A stretch of 64,000 nt of DNA. It comes from Rhipidocladum racemiflorum (Eukaryota > Streptophyta > Magnoliopsida > Poales > Poaceae). Within the stretch, counting starts at the first letter, position 1. The number at the start of each line of letters is the position of its first letter. The notes under the pieces are model-generated. The model had not been told where the DNA came from. It ran no database searches and was given only the letters and a program-made list of their open reading frames with translations. A program made the position numbers and the translations under genes. The stretch covers positions 434,001-498,000 of the forward strand of contig CM070588.1 in NCBI GenBank assembly GCA_036346355.1. The letters run 5' to 3'. Below, one piece after another: positions 12,265 through 23,125 of this stretch.

Positions 12265-13062
12265 ATGGTCAGGAAGCTTGGCCTCACCTCTCTCTTCAGC
12301 GGCGGCAGCAGCAATGGCAGCAGCAAGGACGGTGCAAGCAGTAGTAGTACCAGCAGTGCCGGTGCAGGGTTGCTGTGCCCTCCCTCCTCTTCTTCCATGT
12401 CCGCCGCCGCCTCGTCGTGGCAATGGCCGTCCTGCAAGCAGCCAAGGACCCTCTCCTTCAGACAGCAGCAGAAGCAGCAGCACCACGGCCACCACATGGC
12501 CATGATCAAGCAGGCCGGCAAGACCATGAGCTCCACCCACTTCTCAGACTCCTTCGCCTCCGTCGAGAGCATCTCCGGGACGGCCGTCGTCGACGCCAGC
12601 AAGGCCGACGCCGAGGCCATCATCTGCGCGCTGCGCTCCGACCGCCTCTTCTTCGAGCCTGACGCGTCGCCGGCCACTTCATCCTCCTCCGCACTGAAGA
12701 AGAAGGCCAAAGTGAAGAGGGTGAAGCCGGCGGTGACCGACGACGACACGGCCACCTGCATCGACAGCAGCAGCAGGGACAACAAGCAGGCTGCGTTCGA
12801 TGGTGCGACGGCGATGTCCATGGAGTCGGAGGACCCGTACCGCGACTTCCGGGCGTCGATGGAGGAGATGGTGATGAGCCACGGCGCCGAGGACTGGCGG
12901 TGGCTGGAGGAGATGCTGGGGTGGTACCTGGGGGCCAACGGCAAGAGCACCCACGGCCTCATCGTCGGCGCCTTCGTCGACCTGCTCGTCGCGTTCAGCA
13001 CCACAGACGCCTCGCCTTCCTCGCCGACCACCGCTACCGACTGCTCCTCTTCCAGGTCTTGA
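12265..13062 (+). CDS. OVATE family protein (transcription repressor), intact, single exon
   Basis: OVATE family proteins are plant-specific nuclear repressors that act with TALE homeodomain and TRM proteins to control organ shape and cell-wall programmes. The ORF codes 265 residues from the ATG at 12265 to the stop at 13060-13062. The N-terminus is basic and then Ser/Gly-rich, with a Gln/His tract (QQQKQQHHGHH). A mid motif SDRLFFEPD is seen in several OFPs. A short Lys-rich stretch (KKKAKVKRVK) could serve nuclear import. The OVATE domain covers about residues 184-243, from MSMESEDPYRDFRASMEEMV through WLEEMLGWYL to VDLLVAF. There is no intron, as is usual for the family. The frame is clean over many CAG codons, in contrast to the neighbouring transposons. 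Which OFP subgroup it belongs to needs a tree. Confidence 0.93.
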   Translation: MVRKLGLTSLFSGGSSNGSSKDGASSSSTSSAGAGLLCPPSSSSMSAAASSWQWPSCKQPRTLSFRQQQKQQHHGHHMAMIKQAGKTMSSTHFSDSFASVESISGTAVVDASKADAEAIICALRSDRLFFEPDASPATSSSSALKKKAKVKRVKPAVTDDDTATCIDSSSRDNKQAAFDGATAMSMESEDPYRDFRASMEEMVMSHGAEDWRWLEEMLGWYLGANGKSTHGLIVGAFVDLLVAFSTTDASPSSPTTATDCSSSRS

Positions 13063-13244
13063 TCTTCCTTCAGCGGCAGGCATTATCCAAGTTGAGGAGA
13101 TCAAGGAACTTAAGGTGGGCAGGGTTTTTTATTTCGGATTGGCACAAATATCGGCTCCCACCGAAATGACCGAAATTTCGGAATTTCGGTAAAATTTTGG
13201 CCAAATTTAAATAAAAAATAACAAAATTCAAATAAAAAAATAAC
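13063..13244. other. Spacer between the OVATE gene and element A
   Basis: It holds the probable 3' untranslated region and then a palindromic patch (CCGAAATTTCGG-like words at 13168-13190) in A/T-rich DNA. The last five bases before element A are ATAAC (13240-13244), the candidate target duplication. The matching right copy is outside the window. Confidence 0.5.
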
Positions 13245-13910
13245 TGTCGGGGGGTCGGGTAGACCCCACAAAATTACCTCGGGTGCCACGAGGGGCGCGG
13301 GCTCACTGCTGCCCGAACCACCGGAAGGCCGTCCCCCGGGACGACCTAGCCAGGCGCCACGAGCAGCACGAGGTCGTTCCCGTCCTGGTCACGAGGAGGT
13401 TGTTCCAAGGGACGGCCTAGCCGGGACCTTTTAGGAGGTCGCATGACCTGGTGGACCGATAGCTCGTGCTCGGGCCGGAGTGGCCGAGTTCGGAGTTAGA
13501 CGTTAGCCGACCTGACGTGATCCCGAGGTCGGTAACCACCCGCTGCGTAACCTCCGCTAGTTCGTTGCGATCTCCGCGGGAACATGGCAGGAATGTAGGA
13601 TCCGTTAGTTACCACGTTGGACCTGGTCGGACGTGGAGTTAGTGGGTTTGAACAAGCACGCCCCTTTGTAAGCTATAAAAGCATCCCCAGTGAAGGGGAC
13701 GGATAACTTTTACGCACAAAGAGATACACGAGCTGGAGTAGGGCTATTATCTCCCTCTTGAGAGGCCTGAACCAGGGTAAATCACAGCGTCCCTGCCCGT
13801 TGAAGTCCAGTGAGTCACTCCTCTGAGTATCCCATCACGTGGGAAGGGGTCGCAGTTGGTCCCTCCACCAACAAGTAAGCTCGGCGGGGGCTGCTCCCCA
13901 ATCGTCGGCA
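13245..13910 (+). repeat. 5' LTR of element A
   Basis: It starts TGTCGGGGGG and ends TCGGCA, an imperfect short inverted repeat, directly ahead of the primer-binding site. The length of about 666 bases is reasonable for this group. No second copy is in the window, so the ends are inferred from the termini and from the position of the primer-binding site. Confidence 0.7.
13674..13680 (+). promoter_or_regulatory. TATA box in the LTR of element A
   Basis: TATAAAA preceded by GC-rich DNA inside the LTR. Transcription would start about 30 bases further on, near 13705-13710. It is the only good TATA match in this LTR. Confidence 0.55.
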
Positions 13911-13911
13911 G

Positions 13912-13930
13912 TGGCGCCGTCAGTGAGGAC
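13912..13930 (+). other. Primer-binding site of element A
   Basis: TGGCGCCGTCAGTGAGGAC sits one base after the LTR end. Primer-binding sites beginning TGGCGCC are common in Tat-type gypsy elements. Which tRNA primes it needs a comparison with tRNA 3' ends. Confidence 0.6.
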
Positions 13931-13960
13931 CGACTTTCCCTTCGTGAGGAATCCAGGAGG

Positions 13961-15840
13961 ATGACAAATTCCCAAGATCGCCAGGGCCTCGGCGCCCGGA
14001 ATCGAGGAAGAAGACAAGCGATTCTTCGACAATGGGGCGCCGGCGTCGGCTGGCCTTGAGAATCCACGGCGGTTCGGAGCTTCTCCATGGAAACCGCCGC
14101 CGCCGGAGCGATTCTTTCGCTCGGCTCGACGCCCTCTCGGACGACGAGTATGACGGGCTCTACGATGGTCTGGACATCCCCGACCTTTTCGAGCTCGACC
14201 GGGGGACCGCGTCACGGGGAGACACCGTGATGTCACCCTCGCGATCCGTCCAATCCCGCAACGTCTTCGTTGTGGAGGAGGATGGAAATGTCGGGAGCAA
14301 ATCCCCGGCCGAAATGCGTCTTCACCGCTATGAAGCGGCCAAGGAGCACCTGCAGGCATATCTGAATCGGACACTAGCCAGCTTACGCCGGCAAGTCCGT
14401 GGTGGCCCCGCCGACAAGACCAGGGCCGAAGTCCGTGAGAATTTCCACGCGTACGGGACTCCGGAGCCCGTGCGACGACGAACGAGCTCGTCACCCCGCG
14501 TTCCCCCGAGCGAGGAACGCCTTCAAGCCTTGGCCACGGTGGTACGCAACCTCAGAGAGTTTCCTGGCGGAGTCGACCTAGAAGCCATGGAGTGCGGTGT
14601 GGTCGGCGACCTCGAGGAAATTGCCACAGACATAAAAGTGGCGGAAGCCTCCCGAGAAAGGGCGCCAGAGCAATTCACAGGAACGCCGTCGCCAGCGCCG
14701 AGCGCCTCCACCCCGACGACTCACGCGGCCGTACTCGGGTGGCCGCGCGAGCAGCGGCAGGGCTCGGGAGGGCACCGGAGCAACTCCGGGGCTCCTCGGG
14801 ATCAGCGAATACGAGCCCGCAGCGAGAACCGGGCGAACATTCCTCTTGGGCCACTCTCGCCTCTGAGGCATAGAGATATTCTCTCGCTGGCCCACGAACC
14901 TCGGGCTCGGCCGGTGGGGATCGCCCGGCCAGCGCACTTTTCGCAATGACCGTCGGCAGTCCGTTTTTGGTGCAAAGCGTTCACGGCGTCGCTCTGACGC
15001 GTGACCTGGCCAATAAGGTTCAAGCCGGGTCACATCGAGAGATTCGATGGGACTCGGAACCCGACGAGTTTCTCTCGATCTACACCACGGCCATTCTAGC
15101 CGCGGAGGTGATGAAAGGGTCATGGCTAACTTCACGCCACGATCTTTGGGCCGGGCGGCTCGGGCGTGGCTATTCAACCGAAGGAAAACTTCGATCCGGT
15201 CCTGACGCACGGTGGCGGCACCCTCAGGGCCAACTTCGAGGCGCTCGTCCGCCGGGAAGGAGCGCGACCTCGGCGTCGATCTGACGGAGGGCGAACCTTG
15301 CGCCAGCCGTCGGCGCTTCATGCAAGTCGCAATTCCATCCCAAGCATCTCGGATGAGGCGGTGGTCGGGCTTTCAAGTTTGGGGTCCGAGGCGTGCGCTT
15401 TACTCGGGACCTCGAAATTCACCGGACATCACGGCCAGCGAGCTGTTCCGCATGGCCGGCCGTTACGCCAGCGCGACGAGGCCGTCCAATGGAAAAAGCT
15501 GCTTTGGGCGAAGGAAGCTGCCCCTCGGCCGGACTCGAAGAGGCGTCAAGCGAAAGAGCGTGAGCTCGATCGAAAAAAATCAAAAGAAGAAAAAGCCCTC
15601 CGTCTCCGACATGGTGGCGGCCATCGAGCAGCGACAGCGGGCGACCTCGCGATCGTATAAAGGAGGAGCCGCGAAAGGAAAGGGCCGACCGGTTCAGCGG
15701 AACAACGAACAAAACCGGATGACCAAGACCGCGGCGACAGCAGCGGACGGGCTAAGCGCCTATTTTTGCCGCTCCACCAGGCGCACCGCACGACACGGAA
15801 TTGCGAGAACATGGGCCTCCCGCTGAGCAATTCTACAATG
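13961..15840 (+). pseudogene. Gag of element A, frameshifted
   Basis: The reading frame opens near the ATG at 13961 or 14032. The longest stretch is 14032-14949. Recognisable gag pieces follow in different frames: EFLSIYTTAILAAE near 15065-15110, then RNSIPSISDEAVV near 15330-15365. A basic Lys/Arg-rich tail (KRRQAKERELDRKKSKEEK) lies near 15535-15595. A damaged CCHC-like knuckle (CPLHQAHRTTRNC) lies near 15765-15800. The protein would form the particle and bind RNA. At least four frame changes break it. Confidence 0.7.
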
Positions 15841-15879
15841 GCAAGGGTCCCATGCCCACGCTCCCGAGCAAGAAGGAGA

Positions 15880-16713
15880 CGTCAAGGGCAAGAAGCCCGC
15901 CGAGGAGGAAGATACGGACATGGAGTACCGTGGGCCAGAAACCACATCGCCGTGATATTCGGGGGCTCCGCCGCCTATGGGTCTCGACGGGAGCTAAAGG
16001 AGGTCGCACGCGAGGTACTCCGTGTCACCCAGGGGAAGCCTCCCGTTCAACAGCTCAAGTGGTCCGAGCTGCCCATCACCTTCTCCAAAGACGACTGCCC
16101 CCTGGGGATGACGAAACCCCAAAGGCTCCCGATGGTCGTTAGCCCGACGATCTGCAATACCGCGGTAGGACGAGTGCTTGTGGATTGCGGGAGTTCCCTG
16201 GACCTGATATCGGCCAGGGTCTTGGACGAGATGCAAATTCCTCGGTCCAAGGTCAAGAGCGTCGTAGTCCCTTTCTACGGGATAGTCCCCGGCACCTCGG
16301 CCAAGCCGCTCGGACAGATCGTCCTGCCCGTAACTTTCGGAAGCCCGAGCAACTTCCGAACGGAGTTAATCACCTTCGAGGTGGTCGATTTCGAGTCGGC
16401 CTACAACGCCATCCTGGGCCGACCAGCGCTCGCCAAATTCATGGCCGCCACGCATCACGGGTACCAATGCCTGAAGGTTCCCGGCCCCGGCGGCGTGATT
16501 TCAGTGAAGGGAAGTCCGAAAGCGGCCCTAAACTGTGACGAGAAGGCTTTAGACATGGTCGGGCAGCTGCCCCAGCGCGGGCCCGACCAAGAGCCGAGGA
16601 GTTCCCGGCCCAAGGCTACCCTCCAGGCCAGGGGGGAAACTAAGGCCATCCCGCTGTGCGACGCAGAGCCAGGCAAGGTCGTACACGTGGGAGCTTCCCT
16701 GGACCCTAAATAG
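15880..16713 (+). pseudogene. Aspartic protease region of element A
   Basis: This is the most intact part of A, with an uninterrupted frame to the stop at 16713. The retropepsin active-site motif reads VDCGSSLDLI, matching the D-x-G-S-S form of Tat elements. The downstream flap and second motif are seen in YNAILGRPALAKF. The protease would cut the Gag-Pol polyprotein. An upstream junction to gag is shifted, and the in-frame stop at its end separates it from reverse transcriptase. Confidence 0.75.
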
Positions 16714-16729
16714 GAACTCGAGCTCGTGA

Positions 16730-17640
16730 CCTTCCTCCGGAGAAGCGCGGACACGTTCACCTGGGAACCGTCCGACATGCCCGGAGTCCCAAGGGAGGTC
16801 GTCGAGCCTGAGGCTAGCGATTCGGCGACAAAAGCTTTGTGCGGCAGAAGCTCAGGCGCTTCTCCCCGGAGAAGCAAGCCATCATCAGAGAGGAACTGGA
16901 CAAGCTCCTCAAAGCCGGTTTCATACGGGAGGTCGATCATTCTGATTGGTTGGCCAACCCAGTTATCGTGAAGAAAAAGGGGGGCAAGTGGCGCATGTGT
17001 GTCGATCACACAGGACTGAATGCCGCATGCCCAAAAAACAATTTTCCGCTACCTCGGATAGACCGGTTAGTCGGCGCAGCGGCCGGCTCGAGGCAATGAG
17101 CTTTACGGGCGCCTATTCAGGTTATCACCAGATCGGCATATCACCGAGATAGCGAGAGAAGACTTCGCCAAATCACGCCGTTTGGCACCTTACGCTACCA
17201 CGACCATGTCCTTCGGTCTAAGGAACGCTGGGCGACCTTCCAATGCCTCATGCGAGAAAACCTTCTCGGACCAAATAGGTGAACACAGGAAATATATGTA
17301 GGCGACATAGTCGTCAAGAGCAAGATGGCCTCGGGTCACGTACCCGATCTAGAGAGACCTTTCATAACCTCAATAAGCATCGAATAAAGTTGAACCCTGA
17401 AAAATGTGTGTTCGGGGTCAAGTGGCAAGGTACTCGGCTACATGATCGGTCCACAAGGAATCGGGGCCAACCACGAGAAGATAGAGGCCATCGAGAACAT
17501 CGGCCACCCACTTGCACGCGGGAGGTTCGAGTCCTGGCCAGGAGGATGGCGGCCCTAAGTCGCTTCATCTCGCGGCTCGAGGAACGCAACTGCCTTTCTT
17601 CAAGCGCTCAGGAAGCACAGCGGTTTCGCTTGGACAGAGG
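16730..17640 (+). pseudogene. Reverse transcriptase of element A, broken; catalytic motif reads YVGD
   Basis: Fragments in three frames match the gypsy RT order. They are EELDKLLKAGFIREV and NPVIVKKKGGKWRMCVDHTG (frame of 16839), MSFTGAYSGYHQIGI (frame of 16946), then EIYVGDIVVKSK near 17289-17325. The catalytic box expected as YVDD has Gly in the third position (17295-17306). Frameshifts plus this change make it inactive as read. Confidence 0.8.
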
Positions 17641-18500
17641 AAGCGTTGCTCTTTCAAAGAATTAAAGCTATATTTGTCGAGACCCCCGGTCTTGACCACG
17701 CCGAGAATGGGAGAGGTTCTCTTGCTCTACCTGGCCGCCACACCCCAGGCGGTAAGCGCCGTCATAACTGTAGAACGGGACGGGGTGCAGCGCCCGATCT
17801 ACTACATCAGCGAAGTCCTACACGGACCAAAGGAGCGTTACCCCGAGGTCCAGAAGCTCCTTTATGCGCTCCTCGTGGCCTCTAAGAAGTTAAGACACTA
17901 CTTCCAGGCCTACAAAATTCAAGTCCCGACCAACTTCCCGCTTAGAGAAATTCTAGGGAATCAGGACGCAAGCGGACGGATCGCGAAGTGGGCCATGGAG
18001 CTCGCCGAATTCGAGATCGAATTCTCGGCCAGGACGGCGATCAAATCCCAGGTTCTAGCGGACTTCCTAGCCGAATGGACAAATCCTGCCCCATCTAAGT
18101 CTGAACCCGACCAGGCCAGAAACGCGGTCATTTGGGTCATGCACTTCGACGGATCCCGAGCTTACAATTGCTCGGGGCTGGAGTGGTCCTCGAATCCCCA
18201 GGAGCGGATCGATATGCCCTCCAACTACATTTGGCGCAGCGAACAACGCGGCGAATCACGAGGTCTACTAGCCGGACTTGAGCGTGCGGGGCCTTTCGAG
18301 TCAACGACTAAGCTGCGAAAGGCGACTCGCGGTGGTTGTCAACCAGGTTAACAAGGAGTATCAGTGCTCCGATGACTCGATGGCGCTTTACCTGGTTGAA
18401 GTAAGGAAGATGGAAAAGTACTTTAGGAACTTCGAAGTACTATACATCCCCAGGAAGGACAATACCCTGGCCGACCATCTATCGAAGGTCGATTCGCCGA
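17641..18500 (+). pseudogene. Two RNase H domains of element A
   Basis: The first RNase H is the usual gypsy one (LLLYLAATPQAVSAVITVER, IYYISEVLHGPKERYPEVQK, LRHYFQAYKIQV). After a linker (VLADFLAEWTNPA) a second, archaeal-type RNase H starts at WVMHFDGSRAYNCSG, with VVNQVNKEYQCSDDSMALYL and IPRKDNTLADHLSK near its end (18340-18490). The tandem pair places A in the Tat lineage. A frame change lies near 18180-18330, where the middle of the second domain is garbled. Confidence 0.82.
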
Positions 18501-18599
18501 TTTCCGCTCGTGAGGTGCTCGTCGAGCACCTCTATAAGCCCTCCATACCCACCGAAGAGGAGGCAACCGAGGCGGGCGGTACCATCTCCTTCCTCGGCG

Positions 18600-19841
18600 A
18601 GTGCGAGTTGGATGACGCCATTCATCAATACCTCGTGCAGGACCTTTGCCCCGAGGAGGAAGCCGAGAAATCCTGGCTAGTAAGACGCTCCTCAGCCTAT
18701 AAAATGGTCGAGGGCCTCTTATACCGCAAAGGCGCGCTTGGCGTCCTCTCCAAGTGCATCACCCAAGAGGAAGGCAAATATCTCCTCAAAGATATCCATG
18801 ACAGGATGTGTGGAGCTCACTCGTCCTTTAGGACCTTGGTGAGCAAAGCCTTTCGGTTGGGTTACTACTGGCCGACGGCCCTGGCCGACGCGCGCTCAAT
18901 AGTGACCGCTTGCCGATCTTGCCAGTTCCATGCCCGGAAAGTCCATCAGCCGGCATATGCACTGCAGACCATGCCCCTAACCTGGCCATTCTCGGTTTGG
19001 GGCATCGACATACTCGGTCCATTTCCCAGGGGAAGAAAGGGTTGTAAATACCTGTTCGTCGCAATCGACACCTTCACTAAATGGATCGAGGCTGAGCCTA
19101 TATCAACCATCTCGGCACAGGCGGCTAAAAGGTTCTTCCGCAATAATGTAGTGACCCGCTTTGGCGTTCCGAGTCGCCTCATCACGGACAACGGCACTCA
19201 GTTCACAAGCGAGGTGTTTCAGGCTTATTGCGAGGAGGTCGGGACCAAGATATGCCATCCGTGGTCCACCAGCGAGCAATGGGGCGGCCGAGCGCGCGAA
19301 CGGGCAGATCGTCCAAGGAATCAAGAAGAGAGTCTTCAAGAGCCTCGATCGGCATGGTCAGGCCTGGGTGGACGAGCTACCTCCCGTCCTTTGGTCGGTC
19401 CGCACCACGACGAGCCGAGCTACGGGTGAGACCCCCTTTCAGCTCGTATATGGCGCGGAAGCCGTCCTACCCGCCGAGGTCGTCCTAGGATCCCCAAGGG
19501 TTAACCTAGCTGATAGCATCGACACAGAAGGCGAGCGCCTCCTAGACCTCGACCTAGCGGAAGCAACTCGTGAACGGGTTCTGTTGCGATCCGCGGTTTA
19601 CCTGCAAGCTCTCCGCAGGCACGCCGCTAAATCGATACGACCAAGGACCTTGCACGTCGGTGATCTCGTCCTACGGCGGGTCCAAGACCTGTCAAAAGCT
19701 AACAAGCTAACGCCAAGATGGGAAGGTCCTTACACGGTCGTCTCAACAGCTCGCCCGGGGGCTGTCCGCCTCGCGATGGAAGATGGTCGAGAACTAGCTA
19801 GCACTTGGAACATCGACCAACTGCGTAAGTTCCATACCTAA
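18600..19841 (+). pseudogene. Integrase of element A, one main frameshift
   Basis: The zinc-binding HHCC region is visible (HDRMCGAHSSF then CRSCQFHARK), followed by the DDE core: WGIDILGPFP with the first Asp, and FGVPSRLITDNGTQFTSEVF with the second. The frame then shifts near 19230-19260. The core continues as ANGQIVQGIKKRV with the catalytic Glu region nearby, VYGAEAVLPAEVV, and a C-terminal part (KLTPRWEGPYTVV) to the stop at 19841. It would insert the cDNA into the host chromosome. Confidence 0.82.
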
Positions 19842-20510
19842 CTAAACCAACTTTACTCCTTTAAATAAAAATTCGACACTTGGCCTCCCGGTCTCCCTTT
19901 TTCTCTCTCGCTTTCTCTTTCTCTCTTTAAACCTCCCGCGAAGTTCCGTGATCAAACTCGATCCGGTATCAAAGAGCGGGCTCAGACGTCAGGGCACAAA
20001 CGGACGAGCATCCTACCGCCTAACATTGGACCACCAGAGCTCGAACTCGAGGGCTTCCTTCTCCGTAAGACGACCATCTTTTCGCGGCAGGCCTCCGCCG
20101 CAGACAAAGGGGTCGCATGAACCCCCCTCGGACGGTTCCCAGCTCAGGTCGGCCGGTGAGCGGCGTAGATGCATCGTATAAAGTCACGCGGTCCCTGCAG
20201 GGCTCTATTCCGTCAACGAGGTCGTGTTTGCAACCTACGCCCACGACCTCCGTTGGCGGCGGGGGCTATAGGGATACCGCGTGGCTACGACCTAGAGGAG
20301 CTTTCGCACGAGGTAGTCACTCCCTAGTACGCGATCGTTAAGCTAGATCGCGTATTTGTCGAACTCCGTCGAATAGGGAGCAGCGGGATAGGGCATATCG
20401 TTGTCGTTCGAGGAGACAAAGCGAGAGAAAAATAAAAGACATCTATTAAACCACGATCATATTGTGCCCAACTTGGCGACTTTTTCGCTAAAGTCTTTTG
20501 CAGGAACGAG
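19842..20510. other. Non-coding stretch of element A after integrase
   Basis: It begins with AT-rich DNA, then a pyrimidine-rich tract (about 19885-19930, TTTCTCTCTCGCTTTCTC). GC-rich DNA without a supported frame follows. It separates the sense pol from the antisense gene, so the two transcripts would converge here. Confidence 0.6.
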
Positions 20511-22829
20511 TTACAGGAGGCCGGCGCGCTTCTCGTCCTGCAGAGCGATGAGCTCGTCCCGCACGGACTCAAGCTCGGACTCGAGGTCAAGCACCCGCCG
20601 ACGAGCTTCACGACCCTCGCTTGCCGCTTGACGGCCGTTTGGACTTCTCCGTTCTTTGGTCGATCGTCCGTTCGGCGCCGTGCGAGTCACGCGAGGACGC
20701 CACCGTCGCCTCGAGCCCGAGCCTCGCCGCTCACTCTGTTCGAGGCGCCTTGAGGAAGAGCGCGGACTCCTCCATCTTCTGCCGAATCTCGGCCTCGAAG
20801 ACCTCGGCTCGGCGACCAGGCGCTCGAGCTCCGCGATCCTAAGCGTCTTGCTCGGCCTGGTGCTTAGCGGCGACTTACGGCGCGGTCGCGGCGTGAAAGT
20901 CCTTCATGGTGGTCTCCAACACTGCGCAACAAGGCATCTCGGTCGCATCGGATTTTTGGGACAAAAACACATAAGTGTTAGGAGACTTACCCAGCAGAGC
21001 CGAGCCTCCGGCCCCTCTGGAACAGCTCGGCGGGGTCCTCCGTCCCACTTTACTCCCTGGCGGGGGCTTGAGCTCCTTCTCCTTGATCGGCGCAGGTCTT
21101 GAGCTCGAGCTCCCCGTCCCTGGGGCGGGAGACCTTGCCCTCGAGGATCGACCCCATCTCCTGCAGAGGATGGCCTCGAGAGCAAGGATCACCTCCGCTC
21201 CTCTTCCTCCCGGCAGGAGTTGCGCTCGGGGCTCCTCCTCCTCGGCATCCCAGGGCTCATGGGGTCCTCCGCCCGGCACGATGTCTCTGGCCGGGAGCTC
21301 CCTCCCGTAGGCCCCGCCTCCTCGCAAGCCTGGGCGTGGCGGCGTCTCCGGCGCAAGGTCGACCGGAGGCACTGGGTCGTGGCCGGGAGGTCGAGTACGA
21401 GGTTGGGCCGTGGCAACGCGTCTCGGCGCAAGGTCGATTGGAGGCCGGTCGGCGGCCGGGAGGTCAGTGCCTGAAGTTGGGCGTGGCGGCGTCTTGAACG
21501 CGAGATCGACCGGAGTCGCCGGGTCGGCAGCCGTGAGGTCGATCTCGACCAAAGCGGCCTCGGCGCACAGCGGCTCCCCTCGGACTGGAAGTTGGCCCGG
21601 ACCACCTGACGTGGTCGGGCTCATCCCCATGGCGAACGGGGTGGCCGGCTCTTCCTCGCCCGGCGAGCCCCCGTTCGGGTTAGGGTTCCCTGATGCCGGG
21701 CCGACGTTGATGTCCGGCGGAGCATCGCGGGATCGGGGAGAGATCTCGGCGATCTCTTGGAGCGTGGCGCTGATGATGTCGCTCGCACCGGCGGAGTCCT
21801 CGCGAGGAGCTTCAGCGGCGTGCTCGGCGCTACCATGCTCCTCCTCGTCGTCGTCCTCGATTATGATGTGGGGATGCCCTCCGCGCGGCGAGCATCGGCG
21901 GTAGAAATCTTCCTCGCGTCTCCTCCTCGGGAGAGAGCGAGCTCTGCAGAGGCCGGATCTCGTGGCGGCCAGGCTCCCCACTCGGCGTCATCACCACCCC
22001 GTCAGTGGGAAGCAGGCCTCATGCGGCCTCGGCTCCCACCTCGACCTGCGTCTCCCACAACGGCCTCGGCGGTATGAGCAAGCTCCCTCTCTAGCACGAG
22101 GTCAAGAATATCGTCGACCATTGCTCCAAAATCCCATAACTCACTTTGGTGCCACACCCTCTGAGGCGATGTGGGGTTAGTGTGGTCTTGGGAGGAATGA
22201 GACAAGCGAGCTAGGGATAAGAGGTGACCTCGCTCGGCATCTTCCGGTGGCCTCGGCGCGAACGAGGAGGGCAGCCATATCCTCGCGTGCCTTGTCGGCC
22301 CAGCAGCGGAAGGGTCGATCTCTCCCAAGTCGGCCTCGATGATGGTCGGCGTTGGCGTGGTTGAGGTGCAGCGGGACGACTGCGGGACCTCGGGACCAGG
22401 GGGACGAGGTCGGCTCGTCCTTCTCCTCCTCGTCATCCAGGGGCCGAGCTCGAGCTCACCGCGCGAGCTCTGCACTGAAGAGCTGCGATCGGCTCTCCAA
22501 AGTGCCTCCTTCCCGGACCCGGACGCGGCCTCCTTCTTCGCCCGTGCGGCAAGCTGACGCAAACGAGCCATCAGCTCGGGGTTATCCCTGGTGTACTCAT
22601 CCATCCACAATTTTAGTTCGCTCACCTCCTGCCGATCGGCGTACTCCAGGTGACGGCGGGGTGAGCGGTCGCCCGGACTGGGATGCCTGCGTGTGCGCCT
22701 AGGCGGGGATGGCATAGCCGACGGAGATCGGGTGCGGCGCTTACGACCCGCCTGTTCCTTGGTCTTTCGACCTCGTCCCGCCGGCTGCGACGCCAGTTGG
22801 GCCACGGCGACCTCAAGGGCGACCTTCTC
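20511..22829 (-). pseudogene. Antisense gene of element A, last exon(s)
   Basis: On the minus strand an acceptor (CTGCGCAG) precedes 22829. The coding stretch opens with KVALEVAVAQLASQPAGRGR, then a Lys/Arg-rich region, LMARLRQLAARAKKEAASG and FGAMVDDILDLVLERELA (down to 22002). A frame change follows. The next frame (21981-20875) is acidic (IIIEDDDEEEHGS) and then Pro-rich, with a repeated VDLA(P/F)xTPPRP unit. A last coiled-coil-like piece ends LESELESVRDELIALQDEKR with a stop at 20511-20513. It resembles the putative gypsy-type transposon family (PF04195, recalled rather than searched) known from grass Tat elements. Its function is unknown. Confidence 0.65.
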
Positions 22830-22872
22830 CTGCGCAGGTGGGCTCGAATAAGTCAGGAAGTTTCGGAAGAAA

Positions 22873-22877
22873 CCCGG
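22873..22877. repeat. Target site duplication of element B, left copy
   Basis: CCCGG immediately before the TGTCAAGG start of element B. The identical copy is at 61769-61773, right after the CTCACA end. Confidence 0.85.
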
Positions 22878-22910
22878 TGTCAAGGCCCCAAACTTCAAGA
22901 ACTCCTGGGA

Positions 22911-23040
22911 CATCCGGAGTATCCGGATAAACATCCGGAGTGTCCGGATCCAACCCGGAATGTCCGGATAAAAGTCCGGAGTATCCGGATTGGGCTGACC
23001 GAACACCCCAACCCGGAGTGTCCGGACTGAATGTCCGGAG
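22911..23040 (+). promoter_or_regulatory. 21-bp tandem repeats of paired TCCGGA palindromes upstream of the LTR promoter
   Basis: TCCGGA words begin at 22913, 22922, 22934, 22943, 22963, 22975 and 22984, with a CCCGGA variant near 22954. The spacings alternate about 9 and 12, so the unit is about 21 bases with two palindromes. Further copies occur at 23021 and 23034. The array sits 80-210 bases upstream of the TATA box at 23119, where LTR enhancers usually lie. Tandem sites at two helical turns suggest a protein-binding array, which is an inference. Confidence 0.6.
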
Positions 23041-23118
23041 TGTCGGGTTGATTCCAAGACCCCAACCCGAGTCTCGGGTTAGAGGCCGGAGTGTCCGGTA
23101 TGTCTTGAGGGGGTCTTG

Positions 23119-23125
23119 TATAAAA
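23119..23125 (+). promoter_or_regulatory. TATA box in the 5' LTR of element B
   Basis: TATAAAA, with the identical element at 60012-60018 in the 3' LTR. Transcription would start about 30 bases downstream. Confidence 0.6.

Larger units (their letters stand above)
13245..22877 (+). mobile_element. Element A, Ty3/gypsy Tat-lineage retrotransposon, left part
   Basis: It has a 5' LTR, primer-binding site, gag, aspartic protease, reverse transcriptase, RNase H, a second RNase H and integrase in gypsy order on the plus strand, followed by an antisense gene on the minus strand. The second RNase H plus antisense ORF is a hallmark of the Tat lineage (RIRE2, Grande, Retand, Ogre relatives). Element B splits it at 22877, between two CCCGG copies, and A resumes at 61769. 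The 3' LTR is not in the window. All pol frames carry indels. Confidence 0.85.

Noticed and set aside
12180..13031. Long minus-strand ORF (283 codons) opposite the OVATE-family gene
   Set aside because: It is the antisense shadow of a GC-rich plus-strand coding exon with a clear OVATE domain. It has no domain of its own.
13966..14494. Minus-strand ORFs over the gag of element A
   Set aside because: They are shadows of the plus-strand gag in GC-rich DNA. The real antisense gene of this element is further right and has splice sites.
22911..23100. CRISPR-like short repeats
   Set aside because: These are short palindromes with 3-6 base spacers in a plant LTR. There are no cas genes and the repeat/spacer sizes are wrong.
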